DNA from: an uncultured Lachnospiraceae bacterium
Lineage (GTDB): Bacteria; Bacillota; Clostridia; Lachnospirales; Lachnospiraceae
DNA: 61,445 bases
Assembly: GCA_910580195.1 (NCBI GenBank)
Contig: CAJTWA010000024.1
Coordinates: 1-61,445 of the forward strand
Reading direction: 5' to 3'
A program made the translations under genes and the position numbers. The notes beneath the pieces are model-generated. The model saw only the letters and a program-made list of their open reading frames with translations, was not told where the DNA came from and ran no database searches. Shown here piece after piece: positions 34,880 through 43,157 of the stretch. Position 1 is the stretch's first letter, and every line of letters begins with the position of its first letter.

Positions 34880-35767
34880 TCACAATAACCTGCCAATGTC
34901 TACCATCCCCCAGCCTTGTTTTGACAAAGGCAGCCCAAGGTCCACCCTCCTTTGGTACAGGCGCAGCTTTACATCCGCTGGGGAAAACTGGGGGTATTTG
35001 CTAAGGAGCAGGGCAATGGCGCCGCTTACCATGGGAGCCGCCATGGAAGTGCCGCTTTTCTGGGCGTACATGGCTGGATAAGGGGCGCAGCTTGTGACGT
35101 TGGTGCCCGGCAGCACCAGTTCCGGCTTTACGATGCAGTGGTCCGTAGGGCCTTGGCCGGAATAATAAGGCTTTAGGGGCGCCCGGCCAATCTGCTCCCT
35201 TGTGTCGTCAAAGCAGCCTACAGTGATAACCTTCCGGCAGATGCCCGGCACGGTAATGCTGTTTTCCGAAGGGCCGTTGTTCCCGGCCGCCGCCACCACC
35301 GCCAAATCATTGTCCCACGCATACTCTACTGCCTGAAGGAGCCGGGCCCGTTCCCTGCTCTGGGCATGGAGCACCATCCCAATGGAAATGTTCACAATCC
35401 TGACTTGGTAGGCCTTCCGGTACTGCACCAGCCAGTCAATGGCCTGCACCACATGCTCCGTATTGCCATTCCCTTTGTGATCCAATATTTTCATGACAAT
35501 GAAATGGCACCGGGGCGCAAGCCCCATATATGTCCCCCCAGAGGCCCCGCCGTCCCCGCCGATAATCCCGGCAATATGGGTCCCATGGCCGTTGTCGTCA
35601 TAAGGGGAAACCCTGCCCCGGACGTAATCTTGGAAGCAGGCAATCCTATGCCCAAAATCCGGGTGGGGATAGATGCCGGTGTCCAGCACCGCAACGCCGA
35701 TTTCCTCCCCGTAATAGCCCTTTTCATAGGCGTGCCCGGCATTGATGATTTTTCTTACTCTGTCCAT
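34880..35767 (-). CDS. S8-family subtilisin-like peptidase, no signal peptide
   Basis: Serine protease of 295 residues with the complete triad D29 (VAVLDTG), H61 (NGHGTHIAG) and S241 (SGTSMAAP), plus the oxyanion Asn in AAGNNGPSE. There is no signal peptide or prodomain, so it is probably intracellular (ISP-like) or exported by another route. The start MDRVRKIINAG follows AAGAGA. It is unrelated in layout to the large subtilase at 43158-45380. Confidence 0.92.
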   Translation of the reverse strand: MDRVRKIINAGHAYEKGYYGEEIGVAVLDTGIYPHPDFGHRIACFQDYVRGRVSPYDDNGHGTHIAGIIGGDGGASGGTYMGLAPRCHFIVMKILDHKGNGNTEHVVQAIDWLVQYRKAYQVRIVNISIGMVLHAQSRERARLLQAVEYAWDNDLAVVAAAGNNGPSENSITVPGICRKVITVGCFDDTREQIGRAPLKPYYSGQGPTDHCIVKPELVLPGTNVTSCAPYPAMYAQKSGTSMAAPMVSGAIALLLSKYPQFSPADVKLRLYQRRVDLGLPLSKQGWGMVDIGRLL

Positions 35768-35930
35768 ATGATTCTCTTTTTGTATTAATATATGCGCCCC
35801 CTGTTCTTTTGACTTTCACGGGCTGTAACCGTTTCCGGGGGCAGCCGCAACGAATTAGGAATTATGAAAAACTGCATCGCGACAATTTTTAACAATAAGA
35901 ACAAATATTCTATTTTTATGCAAAACAAGG

Positions 35931-36392
35931 CTATATCTCATTTTTTTCTGGAACTGTAACCTTTTCTTTCCCAGCACATTCATGGAACAAGGCCCACGCG
36001 TATTTAAAGCCCAGCCTAAATAAAAGTTCATCATTCCTTGAACAATAATATAAAATATAATCTTCTAGTTTCAGGTAATCATCTGGTTCTAATTCCCCTT
36101 GCAGCCAGTCTATGTCAAAATCATTGTGCATCAGGGAATTATTAAATTCTGGCGTGTTTGCAAACCGTTCATATATGTCATGAATTTTGCTGTCCGTTTC
36201 ATCCAACCCTGCCAAATATGCTTCCTGCTCCGCGTCACGTTTCCCAACTTTAAGCAAAAACTCACTTTTATCAGACAATTCCACCCCAAATAAGTATTTG
36301 TTCTCATGCAGCCGTTCCACATTTGCAACCGGCAGCCCTGCCTTCCTCATGCTGTTCAAAAGCATGGAAACAAATCCTTCAATGTTTATCAT
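35931..36392 (-). CDS. Uncharacterised acidic protein
   Basis: I do not recognise this 153-residue protein. ATG 36392 is chosen over an upstream start at 36449 because AAAGGGG and GGTGAT lie before it. It has no signal peptide or membrane helix and is rich in Asp, Glu and Leu (DFDIDWLQGELEPDD, LEDYILYYCSRNDELLFRLGFKYAW). It is divergent from the mini HTH gene at 36516 and shares its operator-bearing intergenic region, so the two may be co-regulated. Confidence 0.75.
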   Translation of the reverse strand: MINIEGFVSMLLNSMRKAGLPVANVERLHENKYLFGVELSDKSEFLLKVGKRDAEQEAYLAGLDETDSKIHDIYERFANTPEFNNSLMHNDFDIDWLQGELEPDDYLKLEDYILYYCSRNDELLFRLGFKYAWALFHECAGKEKVTVPEKNEI

Positions 36393-36438
36393 ATCACCTA
36401 TCCCCTTTCTCTCTGCCTCAACGGAAACATATGTTTTT

Positions 36439-36488
36439 ATTGTTCGCACAAGAACAATGTTGTTTTATCTATTTTAATGTAATAATAA
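36439..36488 (+). promoter_or_regulatory. Promoter with conserved operator, first mini HTH gene
   Basis: The 25-base element at 36439-36463 reads ATTGTTC-N9-ACAATGTTGT; its last four bases begin the -35 box TTGTTT (36460-36465). TAATAA (36483-36488) lies 17 bases downstream. The same element, with 4 of 25 mismatches and the same spacing, precedes the paralogue at 36859. Confidence 0.72.
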
Positions 36489-36515
36489 AAATAAATCAAG
36501 CAGAAAGGGGAAAAA

Positions 36516-36731
36516 ATGATTGTATATGACAGGTTATGGAAAACAATAGAAAAAAAGGGGATTTCACAATATTCCCTCATTCATGATTACAACATCAACG
36601 AAGCGCAGTTAGACCGTTTCAGGAAAAACAGCGTCATTAAAACAGTTACAATTGATCGCTTATGCAAAATACTAGACTGTAATGTAGAAGATATCTGCCA
36701 ATATGTAGAAGATGGTAAACCTGAAAAATAA
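36516..36731 (+). CDS. Mini Cro/CI-type HTH regulator (copy 1)
   Basis: DNA-binding protein of 71 residues of the small XRE type (YozG/COG3655-like). It has the five-helix fold: LWKTIEKKGISQYSLI, NINEAQLDRFRKNS, TVTIDRLCKILDCNVEDI. ATG 36516 follows GAAAGGGG. It is a tandem paralogue of the gene at 36859, with about 70% identity over its length by eye. An autoregulatory role at the shared palindromic operator is likely. Confidence 0.88.
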   Translation: MIVYDRLWKTIEKKGISQYSLIHDYNINEAQLDRFRKNSVIKTVTIDRLCKILDCNVEDICQYVEDGKPEK

Positions 36732-36771
36732 AGGCATATGTTCCCTTGAAAAGCATATGCCTTTATTTTTT
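36730..36771 (+). terminator. Intrinsic terminator of the first mini HTH gene
   Basis: AAAGGCATATG (36730-36740) pairs with CATATGCCTTT (36754-36764) and ATTTTTTT follows. The stop codon lies at the base of the stem. Confidence 0.92.
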
Positions 36772-36780
36772 TGCCAGAAT

Positions 36781-36830
36781 ATTGTTCTCACACGTACAAT
36801 ATTGTATTCCTCAATCTCATGGAATAATAG
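36781..36830 (+). promoter_or_regulatory. Promoter with conserved operator, second mini HTH gene
   Basis: The element at 36781-36805 reads ATTGTTC-N9-ACAATATTGT, where the last ten bases are a perfect palindrome. It overlaps the -35 box TTGTAT (36802-36807), and TAATAG (36825-36830) lies 17 bases downstream. Confidence 0.72.
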
Positions 36831-36858
36831 GCATATACCATACAGAAAGGAAAAAAAT

Positions 36859-37068
36859 ATGATTGTATATGACCGCCTATGGGAAACCATGAAGAAAAAA
36901 GGGATTTCACAATACTCCCTTATCAAAGACTACCACATAAACGAAGCACAGCTGCACCGGCTAAGAAGAAATATGGTAGTAAAGACTATTACCCTTGACC
37001 GGCTATGCGAAATTTTAGGCTGCGATATTGAGGATATTTGCCAACACATCAAAGGAGATGGATCATAA
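36859..37068 (+). CDS. Mini Cro/CI-type HTH regulator (copy 2)
   Basis: 69-residue paralogue of the gene at 36516, with the same MIVYDRLW start and HTH layout (NEAQLHRLRRN, ITLDRLCEILGCDIEDICQH). AAAGGA precedes the ATG. Recognition-helix residues differ slightly (DRFRKNSVI versus HRLRRNMVV), while the operators stay nearly the same, so cross-regulation is plausible. Confidence 0.88.
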   Translation: MIVYDRLWETMKKKGISQYSLIKDYHINEAQLHRLRRNMVVKTITLDRLCEILGCDIEDICQHIKGDGS

Positions 37069-37177
37069 GGGATATTTCCATTTTTGAAAATGCCCTTTTT
37101 CCATCTGCCGGAAATCAGTTTATTCCAAAATACACATACCAGTACCATTGTATTTCCAGCCCTTGTACATGTGTTTC

Positions 37178-37381
37178 CTAGCACCATCTCCTATATACCG
37201 CTACCCCTTCCTCGTCCTGCTTGCAATACCTTGCTTTTTTAGCAAGTGCTTCATAATCCATATCATCAGGGTCCGTACATGAAAAATCGTGCATTAGCTT
37301 TCCGATTTCATCCTTGCCCCCTATATTTCCCAAACTTCTTTCTTGGTGCTGCCAACTGCATGGACATCTCAATTTCTGCAA
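37178..37381 (-). pseudogene. Fragment of an Rpn-family PD-(D/E)XK nuclease/transposase-like gene
   Basis: The minus-strand frame reads GKLMHDFSCTDPDDMDY then EALAKKARYCKQDEEGV, which resembles the conserved C-terminal part of Rpn (recombination-promoting nuclease) proteins. Nothing upstream or downstream restores the catalytic domain, and there is no ribosome binding site. It is a relic of a longer gene. The 468-base gap from 37069 to 37536 holds only this fragment and the terminator at 37477-37522. Confidence 0.6.
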
Positions 37382-37476
37382 GCCAGCTCCGAGCCCTTTA
37401 CAAATTTTACCCCTGCTGCCCTTTTGACTTCCGCAGATAACACCCGGCAGAAAGCAAGGCTTGGCAACGCAAAGAA

Positions 37477-37522
37477 AGCCCCAGCAGCGCCGGATGGAAC
37501 AACAACCGATGCTGCTGGGGCT
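37477..37522 (-). terminator. Intrinsic terminator of the alpha-galactosidase gene
   Basis: AGCCCCAGCAGC (37477-37488) pairs perfectly with GCTGCTGGGGCT (37511-37522), and on the minus strand TTTCTTT follows. Confidence 0.85.
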
Positions 37523-37536
37523 GCAGGGCTATCCAA

Positions 37537-39792
37537 TTACCCCTGCCTATCTTCCTTTATGTAAATCTGCCATGCTTGGAACCCATTCGCTGCCGCCGGG
37601 ACAACAAAGCCAACCTGCCTTAATGCTGCGCCGCTAAGCAATTCGCCTTTGCCAAACCCATAGGGCAGCGCCCTATCAGGATTTTTCTTAGCCAAGCCTT
37701 CCTCCAGGCAGAGCTGGTAGCTTGCTCCATCTTTTAATCCCTGCACTTTCACCCTGACTGGCGCTGGGTTGGCCTGTACATGGTGGTAAACTGCGGTGAC
37801 TAATGCTTCTTCCCCAGAGGGGTCCGCAACCTCCCATACGGTGCACATCCCTTCCAAGGGGCTGGAAATCCTATAGTAATCGCCATACTGGATTAAATTA
37901 TAATATTTTTTAAACCTGTCAATCTGCTCTTTGACTTCCTCTTTTTCTTCCGGCGTCATTTTGCTGATGTCCAGCTCATAGCCAAAGGTGCCTGCCATTG
38001 CCACGCACCCTCTGGTAGAAAGGGGCGTCACCCGCCCAGTCTGATGGTTCGGAACCATCGAAACATGGGTCCCCATTGCAGAAACCGGGTAGCCGAACGA
38101 AGTCCCATACTGGATGCTCAGCCTTTCGATCGCATCCGTGGTATCGCTAAGCCAGATCTGGGGCATGTAGTAGAGCATCCCCACATCCAGCCGCCCTCCG
38201 CCGCCTGCGCAGCTTTCAAACAGGATTTCGGGGAATTTTTTTGTCAGCTCTTCCAAGACACGGTACAGCCCCAGCACATACCGGTGTGAAAATTCTCCCT
38301 GCCTGCCGTCCTCCAGCATCCCGCTGAATTTATCGCAGATTGCCCGGTTGCAGTCCCATTTCACATAAGAAACCGGGATCCCGCCCAGCAGCTCTGCCAT
38401 CCGCCCTATGATATAATCCTGCACGTCCTTTCTGGAGAAATCAAGGATCCACTGGCACCTGCTTAAGCATGGTTTCCTTCCGGGAACCCCAACCGCCCAG
38501 TCTGGGTGCTGCCGGTACAAGTCGCTGTCCTCGGAAATCCCTTCCGGCTCCATCCAAATGCCAAACTGGATCCCTTCTTTTGTGATACGCTCCGCCAGCT
38601 CCTGCAAGGTACAGCCCAGCTTCTTTTCATTCGGGAACCAGTCCCCCAAGCCAGCATCGTCATTATTCCTATTCCCGAACCAGCCGTCGTCCATTGCAAA
38701 CAATTCAATCCCCAGCTCTTTTGCCTGTTTTGCAATGTCTGCCAGCTTGTCCCCGGTAAAATCAAAATACGTTGCCTCCCAGTTGTTTACCAAGATTGGG
38801 CGGCGCCTTTTTTTCCATTTCCCCCGGCAGACATGCTCCCTGATTACCTTATGGAAATTCCGGCTTAAGTTCCCCATGCCATCCTTGCTGTGGCTCATGA
38901 TTACTTCCGGGAGCCACAGCGCGCCGCCGCTAGGCAGCGCCCATGAGAAATTATCAGGATGGATCCCGCAGACCAGCCTTGTCCTGTCAAGCTGGTCCTT
39001 CTCGGCTTCCATCAGGAATTCCCCGCTGTAAACAAAGGAAAAGCCATAGCAGCTCCCCATGGTTTCATCCGTGCCTTTTTCGCATAGGATCACAAAGGGG
39101 TTATACTGGTGGCTGCTGATCCCCCGGACGCTCCCAACCGCCTGTATCCCATGATGGATGGTTTCCCTTTGGAAATTCATTTCCATGCTGTGCCTTCCAT
39201 AAAAAGATACCCATTGGAAATCGCCGTCTTCCCAGTCAAGGTTCATGCTGGCTGCTTTCTGCAAAACAACGCCGTCCTTCCCATGGTTTGTTATTTTTAC
39301 AGCCCTTGTGATGACGTCCAAATCCTCCAGCACCCCATAGTAAAGCTCAGCCTCCAAGCCGGAATATGCGTCTGCCAGACGGACCACTAAGGTTTCTGCC
39401 TCCCCGTCTTGTGCATACACCGCCGGAAGTCCCGGGATTGCATATTTCCCTTCCTGCACACAGTATCCGGCATAGCGCAGTTCTGCCGCTTGGCTCCCGT
39501 CCTTATTCTGTACCCGCAAAGAAGTGATCCTGTAATCCCCCATCCCGAAGCTGGTGTATTCCTGCGGAAGGGAATCCAAGGAATAAGTCCGGTCCTGCTT
39601 GCCCACTTCATATGGATTGCCTGAAAAGCCCCTGTCTGCCCGGAAGATAAGAGGCGACTTGTCGCTGCTATCCGTTTTTTCCCCATAATATGTATGGAGC
39701 AGGACATCCTTGGCGTCTGCTTTCATCTGGTAAGTCGTATGTTTTGTCTGTAAGGTAAACACCCTGTGCTGGTCATCAATGATAATTGCCAT
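37537..39792 (-). CDS. Alpha-galactosidase, GH36
   Basis: Retaining alpha-galactosidase for raffinose-family sugars or melibiose, 751 residues. Domains: N-terminal beta-supersandwich, central barrel with DDGWFG, nucleophile D480 in YVKWDCNR and acid/base D550 in WLSDTTDA, and a C-terminal beta domain. There is no signal peptide, so it is cytoplasmic. ATG 39792 is chosen on family N-termini (MAIIIDDQHRVFTLQT); an in-frame GTG at 39804 is possible. It lies 29 bases after the HAD gene in one transcript and is divergent from a PTS permease, which suggests uptake of phosphorylated or intact alpha-galactosides. Confidence 0.94.
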   Translation of the reverse strand: MAIIIDDQHRVFTLQTKHTTYQMKADAKDVLLHTYYGEKTDSSDKSPLIFRADRGFSGNPYEVGKQDRTYSLDSLPQEYTSFGMGDYRITSLRVQNKDGSQAAELRYAGYCVQEGKYAIPGLPAVYAQDGEAETLVVRLADAYSGLEAELYYGVLEDLDVITRAVKITNHGKDGVVLQKAASMNLDWEDGDFQWVSFYGRHSMEMNFQRETIHHGIQAVGSVRGISSHQYNPFVILCEKGTDETMGSCYGFSFVYSGEFLMEAEKDQLDRTRLVCGIHPDNFSWALPSGGALWLPEVIMSHSKDGMGNLSRNFHKVIREHVCRGKWKKRRRPILVNNWEATYFDFTGDKLADIAKQAKELGIELFAMDDGWFGNRNNDDAGLGDWFPNEKKLGCTLQELAERITKEGIQFGIWMEPEGISEDSDLYRQHPDWAVGVPGRKPCLSRCQWILDFSRKDVQDYIIGRMAELLGGIPVSYVKWDCNRAICDKFSGMLEDGRQGEFSHRYVLGLYRVLEELTKKFPEILFESCAGGGGRLDVGMLYYMPQIWLSDTTDAIERLSIQYGTSFGYPVSAMGTHVSMVPNHQTGRVTPLSTRGCVAMAGTFGYELDISKMTPEEKEEVKEQIDRFKKYYNLIQYGDYYRISSPLEGMCTVWEVADPSGEEALVTAVYHHVQANPAPVRVKVQGLKDGASYQLCLEEGLAKKNPDRALPYGFGKGELLSGAALRQVGFVVPAAANGFQAWQIYIKEDRQG

Positions 39793-39821
39793 ATTTCTTT
39801 TCACCGTCCCTTTTCGCCATC

Positions 39822-40652
39822 CTAAAGTAATTTCAGTGTTTCAAAAGCGCTGTAGAGGCCGTCTTCTGCCACCGGCGGGCATACCATGTCTGCAATTTCC
39901 ATAAGCGCCGGGCTGCCATTTGCCATACAGACGCCAAACCCCGCAGCCTGAAGCATCTTGAAATCATTCATGCTGTCCCCAAAGGCGATGGTATCTTCCT
40001 TGGGAACCCCCAAGAACCCGCATAGCCTTTCCACCGCGCTCCCTTTGTCAAAAGCCTTGCTGGACAGCTCCCCGTTGACAATGCCGCAGGTATCCTCGTC
40101 CTGTATGCAGAACTCAAATTCTTCCTGCAAAAGCTCCATCGGTTTTTTCAGCCGCCCTGCCCCGCGGCTCATAAATGCCATGCCGTAAATAGGCTCGCCG
40201 TCATATTCAGACATCGGACGGATATCCAGTTCATTTTCAATCTGGATCCGCCACCGGAGCAGCTCGCTGTTGGCTTCGGACTGTATATTTTCTGCCAGAA
40301 ATTCCTTAAAGCCTTCGTCCGTATAGCTATGTTCCCTGCCCCCGATTGTGCGGTAAATGCCGTTTTCCTTAAAAACGTCCAGTACCTCGGCCTGCTGCCC
40401 CGGGGTCATGGGGCAGTCATAAACCACCTGCCCGCCATACTCAATGTAACCGCCGGCGCTGGCAACCAGCCCGTCAAAGCCAAACTGCAGCACTGGGAAA
40501 AGCATACCATAATTCCTCCCGGAGCACAATACCACTTTGTGCCCCTTTTCCCGGGCGCGGCGGACCGCATCGGCTGCAGAGGGGGGCGGGACATTTTTCC
40601 CCGGTTCCGTCAGGGTACCGTCAATATCCAAAAATATCAATTTCTGTTCCAT
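39822..40652 (-). CDS. Cof-type HAD-IIB family phosphatase
   Basis: Haloacid-dehalogenase phosphatase of 276 residues. Motifs: DIDGTL (nucleophile D9), LCSGR, KAFDKGSAV and FGDSMNDFKML, with a C2B cap between. AAGGAGG precedes the ATG. As the first gene before the alpha-galactosidase and opposite a PTS permease, it could dephosphorylate a sugar phosphate made by the PTS; this is inference. Confidence 0.92.
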   Translation of the reverse strand: MEQKLIFLDIDGTLTEPGKNVPPPSAADAVRRAREKGHKVVLCSGRNYGMLFPVLQFGFDGLVASAGGYIEYGGQVVYDCPMTPGQQAEVLDVFKENGIYRTIGGREHSYTDEGFKEFLAENIQSEANSELLRWRIQIENELDIRPMSEYDGEPIYGMAFMSRGAGRLKKPMELLQEEFEFCIQDEDTCGIVNGELSSKAFDKGSAVERLCGFLGVPKEDTIAFGDSMNDFKMLQAAGFGVCMANGSPALMEIADMVCPPVAEDGLYSAFETLKLL

Positions 40653-40685
40653 AATAACCTCCTTAACATTCAGTTGCTTTCATTA

Positions 40686-40736
40686 TGAACTCGATTTCAT
40701 TTTGTTAATTATAAATTTCAAAAAATCTCTTGTCAA
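40686..40736 (-). promoter_or_regulatory. Promoter and operator of the HAD / alpha-galactosidase operon
   Basis: On the minus strand TTGACA (40731-40736) and TATAAT (40708-40713) are exactly 17 bases apart. TGAACTCGATTTCA (40686-40699, plus-strand reading) is a near-palindrome centred on CG, directly downstream of the predicted start. It resembles a LacI-family or cre operator. Confidence 0.82.
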
Positions 40737-40824
40737 TCCATGTCCTGTCTTTTTCTGTTTTGAACAAATCAGCGCTGGATTTTTTGTGAAAAATGCTGTT
40801 TTTATACTTTTTTTCACTGTGATA

Positions 40825-40878
40825 TTGACTTTGCAGCGATTTTTATGCTATTCTCCTTGCACGATGAACACGTGTACA
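40825..40878 (+). promoter_or_regulatory. Promoter and operator of the PTS permease gene
   Basis: TTGACT (40825-40830) and TATTCT (40849-40854) are 18 bases apart. TGAACACGTGTACA (40865-40878), a near-palindrome centred on CG, lies just downstream of the predicted start, mirroring the site of the divergent operon (shared consensus TGAAC-N-CG-N2-T-N-CA). Confidence 0.8.
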
Positions 40879-40928
40879 TTATGTAATGTTCTGTCTGGTG
40901 TACAGAAATAATCATTAAGGAGGAAACT

Positions 40929-42836
40929 ATGAGTTACGATTATGCAAAGATTGCAAAAGAAGTCATTCAGGCCGTGGGCGGGCCAGAGAATATCAAATCC
41001 GCCGCCCATTGCGCCACCCGCCTGCGCCTTATTGTCGCAGACCGTTCCCTTGCGGACGATGAAAAAGTTGGTGAAATTGACGCCGTAAAAGGAACTTTTT
41101 TCACAGCCGGGCAGTACCAGATTATTTTCGGCACCGGCCATGTCAACCGGGTCTATGAGCAGATTACCCAGCTCGGCATTGCGGAAACTACCGCAAGCGA
41201 AGCAAAAGAAGCGAAAATGGATGGGAAAAACCAAGTGCAGAAAGCCATCCGTACCTTTGGGGATGTTTTTGTCCCCGTCATCCCTGCCTTGGTGGCTACC
41301 GGTTTATTCCTTGGCTTAAAAGGCGCATTGCTGAACGACAACTTCCTAGCGTTATTCGGTATGTCCAACGCCGACATCCCGCATACCTTCCAAGTCTTGG
41401 TGGATGTGCTTTCCGGCACTACGTTCGCCTTCCTTCCTGCCATTGTATGCTGGTCCACGTTCCGGGTATTCGGCGGTTCCCCAGTCCTTGGGCTAATTTT
41501 GGGCCTGATGCTGGTGAACGGCTCCCTGCCCAACGCCTACTCCGTGGCAGACCCTGCCAGCGGCGTAACGCCCCTGATGCTTTTTGGGTTTATCCCCATC
41601 GTAGGTTATCAGGGCAGCATCCTGCCAGCCTTTGTAGCCGGCGTCATCGGCAGCAAGCTGGAAAAGAAACTGCGCAAAACCATCCCTGCCGTCTTTGATT
41701 TCATGGTTACGCCTTTTTTAGTGCTGTTTGTAATGCTGATCCTTTCGCTGCTTGTCATTGGGCCGCTCCTGCACGCACTGGAAAACGTCCTGTTAGTCAT
41801 CGTGGAATATGCGCTGGAACTCCCCCTTGGCATCGGAGGGCTGATTGTCGGCTTCTTCTGGTCCATCATTACCCTTACCGGCGTCCACCATATTTTCAAC
41901 ATGCTGGAAATCAGCCTGTTAGCAAGCACTGGCTTTAACCCTTTCAACGCTATTTTGTGCATGTGCGGCTTTTCTTCCGCTGGCGTCTGCCTTGCCATCT
42001 CCATCAAGGCTAAGAAGAAAGAAATCCGCGCCATCGGCCCTAGCGCTACCGTATCCGCTTTGCTTGGCATCGGCGAGCCGGCATTGTTCGGCGTAATCCT
42101 GCGTTATGGCATGAAGCCGTTCCTCCTTAGCTGTTCCATCAACGGCGTGGCCGGCATGATTGCCATGCTGCTTGGGATGAAGGGCACCGGCAACGGCATC
42201 ACCACCATCCCGGGCATGCTGCTGTACATATATGCCCCGTCCCAGCTGGTTATGTATGTGATACTTGCCCTTGCTACTTTTATCACTGCTTTCTCCCTGT
42301 GCTGGTTCTTTGCAGTGCCTCCAGAAGTCATGGAAACCGACAAGCCAGCAAAAAAAGAGGCTCCAAAGCCTGCCCCCGCGCCTTTCCCGGACGTACTGGG
42401 CGCCGTAGCCCAAGGGACTTTTGTCCCCATGGAAGAAATTCCAGACCCGACATTTTCCCAAGGCGTCCTTGGGGCATGCTGCGGCATTGAACCGGAAACC
42501 GGCAAAGTCTACTCCCCAATGGACGGCACAGTCAGCCAGCTTGCCGACACGTTCCATGCCATAGGCATTGAGGCAGGCGGCGTGGAGCTGCTCCTCCATG
42601 TAGGCATCGATACCGTAGATATGAAAGGCGACGGCTTCAAGAGCCACATCAAGGAAGGGCAGGCCGTGAAAAAAGGCGACCTGCTGCTGACGATGGATTT
42701 GGAGAAAATCAAGGCGGCCGGACACCCTGCAACCATTATGGTGATTGTTACGAATTCCGATGATTTGGCGTCTGTAGAAGCATCGGCCTCCGGCAAGCTA
42801 ATGCCCGGCGACCCGCTGATGCGCCTGAAAGCGTAA
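40929..42836 (+). CDS. PTS permease EIIBCA, sucrose / beta-glucoside family
   Basis: Complete sugar phosphotransferase permease of 635 residues. EIIB holds the phospho-Cys28 (HCATRLRL). EIIC spans about residues 100-465 with ten or so membrane helices and the substrate motif GIGEPALFG. A Pro/Ala/Lys linker leads to a glucose-type EIIA with His557 in LLLHVGIDTVDMKG. A perfect AAGGAGG precedes the ATG. It is divergent from alpha-galactosidase and HAD phosphatase genes, so an alpha-galactoside or sucrose-like sugar is the likely substrate; sequence alone does not settle it. Confidence 0.93.
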   Translation: MSYDYAKIAKEVIQAVGGPENIKSAAHCATRLRLIVADRSLADDEKVGEIDAVKGTFFTAGQYQIIFGTGHVNRVYEQITQLGIAETTASEAKEAKMDGKNQVQKAIRTFGDVFVPVIPALVATGLFLGLKGALLNDNFLALFGMSNADIPHTFQVLVDVLSGTTFAFLPAIVCWSTFRVFGGSPVLGLILGLMLVNGSLPNAYSVADPASGVTPLMLFGFIPIVGYQGSILPAFVAGVIGSKLEKKLRKTIPAVFDFMVTPFLVLFVMLILSLLVIGPLLHALENVLLVIVEYALELPLGIGGLIVGFFWSIITLTGVHHIFNMLEISLLASTGFNPFNAILCMCGFSSAGVCLAISIKAKKKEIRAIGPSATVSALLGIGEPALFGVILRYGMKPFLLSCSINGVAGMIAMLLGMKGTGNGITTIPGMLLYIYAPSQLVMYVILALATFITAFSLCWFFAVPPEVMETDKPAKKEAPKPAPAPFPDVLGAVAQGTFVPMEEIPDPTFSQGVLGACCGIEPETGKVYSPMDGTVSQLADTFHAIGIEAGGVELLLHVGIDTVDMKGDGFKSHIKEGQAVKKGDLLLTMDLEKIKAAGHPATIMVIVTNSDDLASVEASASGKLMPGDPLMRLKA

Positions 42837-42917
42837 AGTTGCTGTCCCATGCATCCTTATAGGCAGCGCATGGATGGACATTCCGTATCTATATGATTGG
42901 ATTTTAAACAGAGAACT

Positions 42918-42964
42918 GCCGGAAGGGACACTTCGCAGAAGGAAGTGTCCCTTCCGGCGGTTTA
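42918..42964 (+). terminator. Terminator hairpin of the PTS gene
   Basis: A 17-bp perfect stem (42918-42934 with 42942-42958; loop GCAGAAG) lies 81 bases after the stop. Only a short T-run (TTT) follows, so efficiency is uncertain. Confidence 0.7.
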
Positions 42965-42992
42965 AGAAATTAATTTGGGCTATTGAGAAAGG

Positions 42993-43086
42993 GGCTATTG
43001 CAAAACGCAAGGATTCTACAACATATAGTGCAGGAAAAGAACCACTTGTACCATATGTCATAGTAATTTCTTATTTTGCAATAGCC
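42993..43086. mobile_element. 94-bp inverted-repeat element (MITE-like or insertion-sequence remnant)
   Basis: GGCTATTGCAAAA (42993-43005) and TTTTGCAATAGCC (43074-43086) are perfect 13-base inverted ends, extendable through GAAAGG with a two-base gap. The inside has no gene. The ends resemble the GGGGCT-N-TTGCAAAA termini of some bacterial insertion sequences. It lies 71 bases from the end of the subtilase/ATPase module. I see no clear target duplication. Confidence 0.5.
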
Positions 43087-43157
43087 TTTCCATGTTTTCA
43101 AATCTCTGCCTAATTTCATTTAATATACAGCATATTTTTATATTATGGCTATAAAAC

